Shown piece after piece: positions 1-10,159 of a DNA stretch of 64,000 nt. This stretch comes from Tenrec ecaudatus (lineage: Eukaryota > Chordata > Mammalia > Afrosoricida > Tenrecidae): assembly GCF_050624435.1 (NCBI RefSeq), contig NC_134538.1, positions 127,454,937 to 127,518,936 of the forward strand, read 5' to 3'. How positions within the stretch are numbered: position 1 is the first letter of the stretch; each line of letters opens with the position of its first letter. A model generated the notes under the pieces. It searched no databases. It worked only from the letters and a program-made list of their open reading frames with translations, and was not told the origin of the DNA. The position numbers and the translations under genes were made by a program.

Positions 1-515
1 CCCCCCCCCCCCACCTTGGTGGCTGAGTTTCCGCTTCAGTGGGGACAGGCTTCACAACGAGTTGTTTTACACTGCAAACAGAGAACCCGACTGCCGGGAG
101 GCCTAAATGATCAATCCTGAACCAAAGCCCCAACTGTATCCTCTTGAATGGGTGGCTTAAGAGATGAGTCCCAAGTTGTTTGCAAGCCCAGCATCCGGCC
201 AGCGCTTCCTGTGGGAGAATGTTGTCCTCTTTCTCATTCTCCCAGGCTCCTTGTTTTAACCTCTCCATCGCCAGGGCTCCTTTCCCTGCCTTCCCACACT
301 TACTGACTCTGACTCCTGGCAACCCCTAGGACGAGCACATTGCTTCCCAGAGCTTTCAATGGCTGATTTCCCACACACGTAGATCACCATGCCTTTCTTC
401 CGAGGTGCCTTGGAGTGAACTTGAATGTCCAACTTTTGGGTTAGTTGCTGAGCACATTAATAGTTTGCATTACTCAGGGCTCCTTAGCTGGGATTCGAAT
501 GCATTCTATAAACTC

Positions 516-604
516 ACTCTAACTCACTGCCAGGGAGTCAATTCTGACTCATAATTACCCTAAAGGACAAAATAAAGCTGCCCTTGTGTTTTCAAGGCAG
601 TAAA
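516..604 (-). mobile_element. AfroSINE fragment
   Basis: Antisense tail portion of the tRNA-derived SINE: the motif cactgccagggagtcaattctgactca corresponds to the shared element end, followed by the aggacaaaataaagctgccc block. Confidence 0.65.
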
Positions 605-1600
605 TTAAAAACAAAACTTTTATTGGCATTTAAGCCACATATCACACAATTAAATCATAACAAGAAGAGTTGTATAATCATTATCAAAATCAATTTTAGA
701 ACATTTTCTCCCCCCTCTCCCTCATGGCTAAATCAATTTTAAAATGAGTTGCGTAATCATCATCAGTTCTAGAGAGTGCTTCCTCCCCCTCCCCCATACA
801 TTGTTCAATCCCTCAACCCCCTCACCCTCCCTATATCCCCCTAACCCCATACCTCCCCCATAAACCCTTGCACCCATTCTTGTCTCTATGCCTCTACAAC
901 TTCTGTGTTTTGAAAACTAGAAAACCCAACAGAAACAGCAAAAAAAACCCAACAGAAAAAAATAAAGTGGTATGGATAACACAATAATAATACAGAGATA
1001 AAAATACAAATAGTGGGTAAGAAAGAAAAGACCACTGTGAATATTTAAGAGGCCAGGGAAGAAATGTTTGTAATGGAACAATCAAGAAATACTTGCACCT
1101 AGAAGAATCCTGTGGGGATCTGCCGGTTTCTTAATCAGGCTATAGATGCTCGGCAGAGGGGTTTGGGCTCCCACTGTTCTCCATAGCCTTCTAAAAATTG
1201 GGTGTTCATATTTTAGGCTCTGATACTTTTCCATTGATCATATTTGAATTTTGTTGTTGTTGTCTTTGGATTACACAAGCTGGTGTGTTTCTTCCATGTA
1301 GACTTAGTTGCCTCCATGCTTAGATGGCTGCTTGTTTGAATACAAGCTTCTCAGACTCCAGGCGCTATTCCGATTGATAGCCGGACACCATCTGCTTTCT
1401 GCACCACACTTTGCTGTAGCACCCTTATCTTCAGTGATCATTTTATGAAGGTCAGTATCGAGCAAGGCCATGTTATAGGAACTAACTCTTCTTGGATTGG
1501 GACTAGAGTTCAGTGGGGGACCATAATCCATCGGCATGACTCTGGTTTATTTTTGTGGACATATTATGACAAATTCAAAGCCCCATAAGACCAACTACCA
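605..1600 (-). mobile_element. L1 3' UTR fragment, antisense
   Basis: This is the reverse complement of the long L1 3' UTR also present sense-strand at 62640-64000 and antisense at 27635-28385. Shared blocks include the 'vacant-looking' phrase gctggtgtgtttcttccatg, the gcttgtttgaatacaagcttc block and gatagccggacaccatc. No ORF2 is retained. Confidence 0.7.
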
Positions 1601-1837
1601 CCACAACAGCAACAACCCAAATTGCAGAAAACAAGAGACAAACAAACACTCAAAAGCAAGCAAACTAAAGGCAGGGAAACAAAACACTCATTGAAACAGA
1701 AAAGTAAATCATTGTCAAGCATCCCACTGGCGAATAAGGTGATTGCACTTGTAACGTCATCAAATTTTGCAATGATGCATCACTCTGGAGACTGTAGGTG
1801 TGGGGAGACTATGCAAATACAGTTCCACCGTGAGCTG

Positions 1838-1952
1838 ATACCCCATTCGAATTACAGGGGTAGAAAGCCTCATACTTTTCCCAAGCTGGTTTTGAACTGC
1901 TGACCTTGTGGCTAGCAATCAACATGTAACCTACTATGTGACCAGGGCTTCT
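1838..1952 (-). mobile_element. AfroSINE, partial, antisense
   Basis: Contains ggtagaaagcctcatac, ggttttgaactgctgacctt and ccagggcttc. These are the antisense middle block, the B-box-side region and the 5' end of the SINE. Confidence 0.8.
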
Positions 1953-2219
1953 AATACTAAGTGTAAATTTTCAGAAGGGTTAGGTGGTGTTTTGCTCCTA
2001 ACTTTTGGTATCTAATAGAGCTCCCCCTTTGGTAGGTGCCTGCTGAAAGGAGGACTAATGTAAAGTAGGAAAAAAAAATCCTAGTACATTTTATCTACAG
2101 CGACTCTTTGAATAATGTAGGCAAATTTCCACAGGCCTTCCCTGTTTAACTACACACATTCCTTTGTCTGCATTCAAACTCTTTGGGCATGTTTTCTTTC
2201 CATATATAGATAAATATAT

Positions 2220-2440
2220 GTTTTTTTAGACAATTTAATTTTTAATTAAATGATCATTATACAGCTCTTATAACAATCCATACATCAATTGTATCAAACA
2301 TAGTTGTACCTTTGTTGCTATCATTATTTTCCAGACATTTACTTTCTATTGAGCCCCAACAACCCTCGTGACCCCTTGATAAATTATAAAAATATATTAT
2401 TTTCATATCTTACACTGACTGCTGCTCCCTTCCCCCACAT
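2220..2440 (-). mobile_element. L1 3' UTR end, antisense
   Basis: The blocks caatccatacatcaattgta and cctcgtgaccccttgataaa match the terminal 3' UTR of the same L1 subfamily. Confidence 0.7.
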
Positions 2441-2448
2441 TTTCTGGT

Positions 2449-2479
2449 ATGTGTGTGTGTGTGTGTGCATATATATATG
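2449..2479. repeat. (TG)n(TA)n microsatellite
   Basis: A short compound dinucleotide tract directly beside the donor of the LAMB4 exon ending at 2493. It starts about 13 bp into the intron. Confidence 0.9.
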
Positions 2480-2492
2480 TTTGGCTACGTAC

Positions 2493-2637
2493 AGTGACAT
2501 CCATGCTGGCCCAGACCATAGCTTCCTGCGGAGCACCTGTCACAGCAGCGCCCCTGGACAGGGGTCCTACACTGGCACTGCCCTCCGATCAGGCTGCAGT
2601 TGGGCCCCCGCTGAGCCCTGCGGGTGACACTTGCAAG
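2493..2637 (-). pseudogene. LAMB4: LAMB4 exon: first LE module after L4, one-base insertion
   Basis: The exon begins CKCHPQGSAG. One extra base in the G/C-rich stretch near 2598-2610 then shifts the frame. CSLIGGQCQCRTPVQGRCCD and RCSAGSYGLGQHGCH are recovered in the next frame. The length is 145 nt against an expected 144. The acceptor tttgtgccctgcag and donor CACT|GTACGT are good. This is the last LAMB4 exon I can see; the rest of the gene should continue to the left of the window. Confidence 0.92.
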
Positions 2638-3002
2638 CTGCAGGGCACAAAGCAAGCAGTTAGGAGGTGAAGGAAGTAGATAGGGGAGCCTCATTCTGTT
2701 GGTGGCTTTAGTTGATCTCTCTTTTCTTTGGTACCTCTCACATTCTGAAACTTTCTCATCTGTTAAGTGGAGATGCTAATAGGACCTGCCTCAGGGTATT
2801 GTGTGAGGAGAGAATGAATAATGCCTTTGTAGTGCCTAGAACAGCGCTTGGCACATAGTTAAGCAGCCAATAAACGTTGATTTAAAGGTTAATGAAAGGC
2901 TTAGATAAATTGTTTTAATATAACAATTATTATTTCCATTATTGCCCTTCAAATCTTGATGCTCTAATTGAAGCCTCCTATGCTGATGTATGCCCACTGC
3001 TT

Positions 3003-3905
3003 TTTTATTGTAAAATACATATAACAAAGTATTTACTATTTGGACATTTTAAAAGTATGAAATATGATATTGATTGCATTCACCATGTTATGCATCATTA
3101 ACACTATCTATTTTCTCAAATGCTTTTCATTAGCCTACAGAGAAACGCAATTCCCCTTAGCAATAGCTCCACATCCTCCATTTCTCTAGTTCCTCAAAAC
3201 TTACTGCTATTGAGTAGATCCCACTTTATAGTGACCCTCTAGGACAGGATAGAGCTGCCCTTGTGAACTTTCAAGACTATAATTGATTAAGGGAGTAGAA
3301 AGCTACATCTTACTCCCAAGGAGAAGCTGGTAGATTTGAACTGCTGATCATGTGATTAACAACCCAATGTGTAGCTCACTGCACCACCACACTCTTTTTC
3401 TACTTACTGGTTATCACAAATAAACTTTTGCCTACTGTAGACATTTCATCTACTGGGGTGTGTGTCATACAATAATTCTCCCTCTGGTCTGATTTATTTT
3501 ATTCAGTGTCATATTGTCAAGGTTCATCTAGGTTGTCACAGGTACCAGAACATCATTTCTCTTTATGTCTGAGTACTATTCCATGCCATGGGCGTACCAC
3601 TGTTAGCTTATCCATTTTCTGTTGATGAACACTTGGGTTGTTTGCATCTTTGGACTTTTGTGAATGAGGCTGCAAAAATCATTGGTGTGTAAGTGTCTGT
3701 TTGAGTCCTTGCCTTCTAGACTCTTGGGTGCATGCTGAGGAAGGGGACTGCTGGGTCAAGTGGCAAGTCAATATTTTGCTTTTGGAGAACTTGCAACTTG
3801 TTTTCCACAGCTGTTGTACCATTTTACATTCTCACCTATAATATGTCAGGGTTCTGGTTTCTTCACATCCTAGCCAAGGCGTGTTATTTGTAACACTTAT
3901 GGGGC
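3003..3905 (-). mobile_element. Old L1, ORF2 end and 3' UTR, antisense
   Basis: The text reads as an ancient mammalian L1 3' region in reverse: attccatgccatgggcgtac, gttgatgaacacttgggttg and ctgctgggtcaagtggcaag are classic blocks. A SINE at 3197-3392 splits it. Confidence 0.75.
3197..3392 (-). mobile_element. AfroSINE, near full length, antisense
   Basis: Runs from ttgagtagatcccactttat through gggagtagaaagctacatc to actgcaccaccacactc. It is inserted inside the L1 at 3003-3905, so it is younger than that L1. Confidence 0.85.
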
Positions 3906-4612
3906 TTTATTTCCTCCTTTTCCCTACCTGTCATGAGATTATGAACACCCTTAATCCATACCCCAGCATGAAACAGAAAAACATTTGCCTAAAACTCAGG
4001 AAGCCCAGGGTCTCATTTTAACCGGCATTCTGTCTCAACTGGGGTCGGCGTGTGATTTTGCTCCCTTGTTCAGCAGGAATTAGGTACACAGAGAGCAAGG
4101 ACAATGATAAACACACTTAAATATGAAAGACCATCCCCACCCAGGACAAATAATTTTCCAGCCAACAATACCAATAAACTGCTTTAAACATTAATGAAAA
4201 AAAGTTAATGAAATGTTTTTTAAAAATCGTTATTTATTTAAAGTTCAGGAATCGTGTTCTACCATTCCACACGGCAAATCATCCTATCTTTGCATGTATC
4301 TATTAAATAATTTATTTAATAATTTATTAAATCAACTTTTGGTGAGGAAGGACATTGTTCAGAGTTGAAGAATTCTACATTTTTTTTTAAGGTGAGTTGT
4401 TCCAGCAGCCTGGCTTTCTAGAGCTATTTCAAGCTTCCTCTTGTAGACACGGACACACTTAATGTGTTTTGCATCATGAGTCCAACACCGCAGCTGTGCA
4501 TGTGATCACTGGGGATCGGTATTTAAAGTAACTGAAATAGATTCCTCTGCTTTTCAAAGGAGCATTTGCACAGGTAGCTGTGCTTCCGTAGAGTCTAGTG
4601 GTCTGGACTCAC

Positions 4613-4790
4613 CCACAGCCCTGTTGTGTAGCTTGGAAGACATGCTGATGATAAGACTTTCACATGCGTCGGGGAGCATCCGAGTTCCCATGTCCGAGCC
4701 AATCTCAGCAAGGCTACGCAGCTGGTACTCATCTAAGTCTGGCTTGCTGCAGAACTTCTCCAAAGACTTGATTTGAGGAATCAGACCAAG
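4613..4790 (-). pseudogene. LAMB4: LAMB4 exon: end of L4 domain, open
   Basis: The 178-nt exon is open: LGLIPQIKSLEKFCSKPDLD, EYQLRSLAEIGSDMGTRMLP, then DACESLIISMSSKLHNRAV and one base of the next codon. Length and phases equal the human exon as remembered. A Cys of the human HNCVEI motif is Leu here. The acceptor is cattattttataag, with a weak pyrimidine tract, and the donor is GTGG|GTGAGT. This is one of five exons without a disabling change. Confidence 0.93.
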
Positions 4791-5042
4791 CTTATAAAAT
4801 AATGAGAACAGAAGACATGTGGTCATAACTGTCGGATGTTCCAGGCTGTAGTAACAAACGAAAAATAACATCGAGCCTCTTGAGAGCATCGGTCCCAATG
4901 CGACTCAAGCCAACCCTTTCAAGTGGTGGGAGATGGCAGATGGTAAGACTTTCCGTTGATGTAAGCAGCCTTTACCTTAACATTTACGTTGATAGACTAC
5001 AGAGGAAAGGAAGTAAAAGTAAGTCTTTAACCGCCCCCCCTC

Positions 5043-5048
<6 letters not shown>

Positions 5049-5073
<25 letters not shown>

Positions 5074-5075
5074 CA
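5049..5075. repeat. (CA)n microsatellite
   Basis: About 13 CA units following a C-rich run at 5033-5047. Confidence 0.95.
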
Positions 5076-5548
5076 GCATTATTATTAGCTTTTCACTTCC
5101 TGGCAAATTTGTCTTCGATTTGAAAGTCTTCTAAGTAGTTAGTGATCAACGAAGACAGGAGGACTTTGGCCAGGCCCCCTGCATGATTACTGTGGGCCTC
5201 TGCTAGCACGAGATGCCCTACTCGGAGCTGTCTTTTTCCGGTGCCTTCAGGCAGTGCTGCGCTCGCACGGTGCTGATGCTGATCGGGCTGCTCGTGGGTG
5301 CTGTGGCATGTGCTCCCACGTGGGCAGAAAACTCCCCCGTAGATTTTACAAGACTGTGACATTTTGGGGAGACGAATGTCAAGCCTGTCTTCCAAGGAAC
5401 TCCTGGGGGATGTGAACCTCTCTCTTGGGCTATGAATTGAGCACATCCCTCCAACCCGGGGCTCCCTGCCCGGTGCTCAAGCATGGGCTCCACCCAGATC
5501 TAGGTGCCTCCTGGCTGTCCCCCAGGCACTGCACACCCAAATCGAGCC

Positions 5549-5635
5549 ACACTGCCACTGAGCTCGTTCCAACTCATAGCGACTCGACAGGTCAGAGTAG
5601 TACTACCCTTGTGGGTTTCGGACACTGTAACTTTA
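5549..5635 (-). mobile_element. AfroSINE fragment, antisense
   Basis: Carries actgagctcgttccaactca, tagcgactcgacag and gtgggtttcggacactgtaa, the 3' half of the SINE in reverse. Confidence 0.75.
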
Positions 5636-5639
5636 AAAA

Positions 5640-5900
5640 ATTAATAATTTTATAGGGAGTTCTTACAGATAACATAATATTCCTTAGTTCACCACATCAA
5701 GCAGGATTGTACAATTGCCACCACAATCAGTTTCAAACTTTTTATTCTTCTCCCCTTCCTTGATATCAGCTCCCCCTTACCACACCCCTGATTCATTTAT
5801 TTTTGCCACATCTCACACCATCCACTATATCCATTCACATACAATTTTGTTATTCACTCCCCTTGAGTGGGGTTATGTAGTGAGCAATACTATCAGCGCT
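5640..5900 (-). mobile_element. L1 3' UTR fragment, antisense
   Basis: Shares cttgatatcagctcccc and caattttgttattcactccc style blocks with the L1 tails at 2220-2440 and 27635-28385. Confidence 0.55.
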
Positions 5901-6061
5901 CCCTGCCCCCACCCTTCCCGTACCCTCTGCGCTGCCATTCGGATGTTTGGGTTTGCAAGGGGATATGAGGGTGAGCAGCGTGACCATCAGTTGAGGATGT
6001 CCCTGGAAACGGACTCATCTGAGTATCCACGGCCAAGAGAAGACGTGAGCTCTGGTCCAGG

Positions 6062-6121
6062 TCTTCAACCTGCTCCAGGTCTCCGGCCTGCTCCAGGTCT
6101 CTGGCCTGTGCTGGCTCTCCA
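6062..6121. repeat. About 19-bp tandem repeat, three units
   Basis: Units of the form ctccaggtctccggcctg are repeated with substitutions. The block lies between unassigned sequence and SINE remnants. Confidence 0.75.
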
Positions 6122-6344
6122 GCTAGCAGCTACCTTCTCTTGATTTTCTCATCTTCCATTGCGCACGGTCTGCCATCTGGCATCCATGAGTGCCAGCGCA
6201 CTGAACTTGCCTCGAAAATTTCACATTTTGATAGAAAACAGACCTCTGCTTGCTACAGAGTGCCAGGTGCAGAGATTGCCCTGGTTGGGGAGGTGCTGGG
6301 TAAAGGGGCACTTGATGTGATGGCAGCAGGTGGCACCTCTGTGT

Positions 6345-6640
6345 CGCCACGCCTTGGAGTCTGTAGCTGGTTATGGGAGTAGAAAGCCTCATCCTGCTCT
6401 CATGGAGCAGCTCAGTCAGTGACTCCTGTCTTAGTCAGCAACACTCCCTACCTCTGGCACCTCGCACACTGTCAGATCAACAACCCATCATCGTTCAGTC
6501 GATTCCAACTCTCAATGACCTTTCATAGGGGTTCTGAGCTTGCACATCTTCATGAGAGCAGTAAGCCTCGTTTTTCTCCCTCAGAGAGGCTGATGGGTTT
6601 GGACCAGCAACAGTATGGTTAGCAGCCCAACAGTGTTATG
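6345..6640 (-). mobile_element. Two AfroSINE remnants, antisense
   Basis: One remnant (6345-6425) has gggagtagaaagcctcatc. A second (6490-6640) runs from cagtcgattccaactctcaa to ggtttggaccagcaacag and gttagcagcccaac. Confidence 0.7.
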
Positions 6641-6652
6641 AAGGCCCCTTTA

Positions 6653-6662
6653 AATCAATCAG

Positions 6663-6693
<31 letters not shown>
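6653..6693. repeat. (AATC)n microsatellite
   Basis: About ten tetranucleotide units, with one G substitution near the left end. Confidence 0.95.
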
Positions 6694-6844
6694 CAGATCT
6701 GTTTAATTCTACCCTTTCAATGTGTCTAAGGCACATGCATTGCTCTCGATTTCCCTACCACTTCCCTATTTTGGCCACCTAGATTACTCTAGTCACAGCC
6801 CAACTTCCCAAGGCACAGCCCAACTTTCACCCAATACGTTTTCT

Positions 6845-7095
6845 AAATTAGAGTCTCGTTACTGCTGTTGCTAGGGACCCATGAGGGAATTCTGGCAGCA
6901 ACCCCGCACACCACCCCGTGAACCTGCCCAGTGCTCGTCCATCATGATGTTTGAGCCTGTTGCTGGAGCCACTGAGGAGGGCCACCTCATTGAGGGCTTT
7001 CCTCTCTTTCACTGATCCTTTACTTTGCCATGCATGGTCACCTCCTCCAGGATCTGGTCCCTCCTGATGACAAGCCCAAAGTAAATGCGATAAGA
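6845..7095 (-). mobile_element. RTE LINE 3' end, antisense
   Basis: Reverse-complemented, it reads gtcatcaggagggaccagat, aaagtaaaggatcagtgaaa and aaccctcaatgaggtgg. This is the region downstream of the reverse transcriptase seen at 13240-13400 and 39880-40000. Confidence 0.7.
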
Positions 7096-7558
7096 GTCGC
7101 AACATTCTCGCTTTTCAGGAGCATCAGACTGTTCTGCTTCCAAGACAGATGTGACATCAGCAATGACGTCTCTTATTTCTCATCCTCTTCTGAATCTAAT
7201 TTATATTTCTGGCAGTTCCCTTTGGTATTCCTATGGACATTTTTGAATTATTGTCATAGATATTTTACTCATGTATGATAAGGATGATATTCTCCTCTAA
7301 ACTCTACATTACACAGGTGCACCTTTCTTTGGAAATCGGCACACATCTAGATCTCTTCCAGTCAGTTAGCCAGGTAGCTGTCTTGCATAGGACTTGGCAT
7401 AGACAAGTAAACAGCTTTCAATATCGCATCCATCAATTGAAGCAGTTCATATTTCATCACCCCTGGAGCCTTGCTTTGCAGTAGTGCCTTCAATGCAGTG
7501 GGGACTTCTTCCTTCAATACTACCAATTCTTCATTTTACCCTACCTCCCCGAATGGCT

Positions 7559-7655
7559 GAATGTCAATGGATTATTTTGTATATATGTCAGAATGTCAAT
7601 GGATTATTTTGTATATATGTCAGAATGTCAATGGATTATTTTGTATATATGTCAG
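7559..7655. repeat. 32-bp tandem repeat, three units
   Basis: The unit begins atgtcaatggattattttgt and ends atatatgtcaga. Three copies are virtually identical, and only the last ends differently. Confidence 0.97.
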
Positions 7656-8654
7656 GAATTTTCTGTGTATTTCTTTCTTCTTCTTTTGATACTTCATTCA
7701 ACATTTGGCCCATATTTCTTTCAATATGGAAGCTAGTCATAGTAATCCTTTTAAATGCAGTTTATTTATATAACCCCTACCTAAAGCTTTGCAATGGTTT
7801 TCTATCGCCTCAGGGTACAATTTAAGCTTCATCTTAATGTGCCACTGCCCCTCTCGACCCAGTGATTCTCAGGAGGGTGGTACTGCCCCCTATGGGGCAT
7901 TTTGGAGATTTATAGGCATGGCTTTGTGTATCACAGAGATTGGGTGGGACATGTTCCTGGCATTTAGTGGGCCAGGACCAGAAATGCTAGACATTATCTA
8001 ATGCTCAGAGCAGTGCCACAAAATGGAAAACCACCCCATGCCCCTTACAGTCTTCAAGCATTCCTGAATGAAAAACAAAGCCTCTAAATCTCTGTTTAGT
8101 TATCTGAGTAGAGAGGTTAACTGTCTACTCTTTGAACATATGAATGTGAAGCACTTGTGCATCGTTTTTAGAGGAACAGAACGAGCGTTCCTGGGATGCA
8201 ATCACCGCATAGACCAAGCGACAACTATACCTTGCTTTGTTTTGACCGTTGGCAAGGTACAGTGATGCATAAAACTGTGTCTCCAATGGTGATGTTGCTC
8301 AAGTTAGTTCAGTTTCCAGTACCCTGCCCTGCTCTGTGGCTGTCTCACATGCATATGATCGTCTCCCTACTACCTTCTAATACATCTGGTGTGTTTGTTT
8401 CTGTATATGCATATTGAAGTTTACATGGTTTCCTCATACATTCCTTTTGTTTCTTTTTGGTATTAGTGCATTGCATTGATATTTTCCAGAAGTTAGATGC
8501 GTGAGAAAACGAAATCCATTTCACAATAGCAAAGGGTGTTGTGAAGCATTAGTAATAAAAAGGGTGAGATAAAGTTGAATTTCATTATCCAATTCACATG
8601 GACTCTTCAGTTCTCCATTGTGCTGTCTCCACACCAACAAGCAAAGCAACAACA

Positions 8655-8890
8655 AAAGCAGTTCTCGTGGAATCAAATCTGACTCATGTGACCTCATAGG
8701 CATCAGAGAAGCACTGTGTTCCAAAAGGCTTTCAATGGCTGACTTCTGTAGAGTAGATCACCAGGGCTGGAGAGTTGATCACCAGGGCTGGAGAGTAGAT
8801 CACCAGGTCTCTCTTTTGAGGTCCCTCAGGTTACTCAAAACCCCCACCTTGCATTAGCAGCTGATTGAACCAACCATTTCTCTGCCCAGG
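8655..8890 (-). mobile_element. AfroSINE variant, antisense, with internal 19-bp triplication
   Basis: Contains the alternative SINE body (ggctttcaatggctgacttc, tctcttttgaggtccctcag). A 19-bp unit, gagtagatcaccagggctg, is repeated three times within it (8750-8807). Confidence 0.7.
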
Positions 8891-8924
8891 GTTCTGCCCC
8901 TACCCTGGGCTTTTGCTAGTGTTG

Positions 8925-9890
8925 TGTATCGCTCTTCTCCTTTGGTGATGACCAACCTGGATGTCATCTTCCCTAGGAGGCCTTCGGTGATGCCTGCTCC
9001 CAGCGCACAGCCCTTACAGAGCCTCTACCACCTCCCGCACCAGGTTGTCTTCACCTGCTTCATTGTCTGCTTCTCTCCTTTAGAGAGCAGACCTCAGGAC
9101 ATAGGGGTGATGCTTGTCTGATTTTCACCAAGGCCTGCCACACTGTCTCCTTTATACTGTTGTGTGGTGCAGTGCAGCTAGTTCCAACTCATAGTGCCCT
9201 TACGAGAAACAGGACAAACACTGTCATCTGGTCCAGGTCACCATCGTGGCTGCTGGAGCTCTTGGTGGCAGCAGTCACGTCACCCATCTCACGGAGGGTC
9301 TCCTTCTTCTTCTTCTTGCTGTCTTCTTACTTTCCCAAGAATGATGTTTTGCTCCAGGGACTGGGTCCTTCCTGAAAACATGTCCCAAGTATGTGGGATG
9401 CAATCTCATCATTTTTTACTTCTCCAGAACACTCTGGCTGTAATTTCATTTATGACAGATTTAGTCATTCTCTGGCAATCTAGTCAATAGTTTTCGCCAA
9501 CACCGTAATTCAAACACATCCGCTCTTCTTGGGGCTTCCCTGTTCATTTCCCAGCTTTTGCATGGTTACGAGGTGACTTCTGACTGTGGTCAGGCACACC
9601 TTAGTTCTCAAGGTGATGGTTTGAGTTTTACAGAGGCGCCCCCACCATTCGATTTGTGCAATTCAAAGTGTAATTTGATTTCTTGTCTGCTGTTTACATG
9701 GGCATTGACTATGGTTCTAAGTAAAATGAATCCTTGAAAACTTCAATCTTTTCTCCACTCTCATGATCTTGTCTACTGATCCAGCTGGGAGGATTTTTGT
9801 TTTCCTTAGGCTGCAGAAGGATCCACACTGAAGGCCGTGGTTGGATTGTCACCGTTAAGCACGTGAAGTCCTCTTTGCTTACGGTAACCT
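8925..9890 (-). mobile_element. RTE LINE 3' part, antisense
   Basis: Reverse-complemented, it gives the RTE C-terminal region. Features are ccaacaccgtaattcaaaca (the FELWCW codons in reverse), the ctccagggactgggtccttc block and cggtaac-rich text. It matches the sense copy at 39675-40050. No intact frame remains. Confidence 0.7.
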
Positions 9891-10159
9891 AGCTGTGTGA
9901 ACCGCGTAGTTCAGGTTGTTAATGGGCTTTACTCCAGCTCTGTCTCTTAGTCTTGTTTCTCAGATTATTTGCTGTGCATACAGATTGCTTAAGTGCAGTG
10001 AAAGATTCAAGCCTGATACACCTTTCCTCATCTGAAACCACACGGCATCTATCCCTTTGTTCTGTTTGAATGTAAGTGTGCGGTGTACATACAGTTTCCA
10101 CAGGAGCAAATGAGATATTCTGGATGTCATCTGCCTCACAGTGTTATTCTTACTTTATT

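Larger units (their letters stand above)
1..2492. other. LAMB4 intron, left edge of window
   Basis: Intron downstream of the last visible exon. It starts at the window edge with a run of C and holds two antisense L1 3'-UTR pieces, two antisense SINE fragments and a TG/TA repeat. The segments at 13-515 and 1953-2219 show nothing I recognise. No further laminin exon is visible. Confidence 0.6.
2638..4612. other. LAMB4 intron
   Basis: Contains an old antisense L1 split by a SINE. The stretches at 2650-3000 and 3906-4612 are AT-rich and otherwise unremarkable to me. Confidence 0.6.

Noticed and set aside
2304..2627. 107-codon plus-strand open frame
   Set aside because: Antisense to a LAMB4 exon and spanning a TG repeat and an L1 tail.
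5093..5446. 117-codon minus-strand frame and a hydrophobic plus-strand frame (MLIGLLVGAVAC)
   Set aside because: No start context or homology. The right part overlaps a SINE-variant-like stretch. Too short to support.
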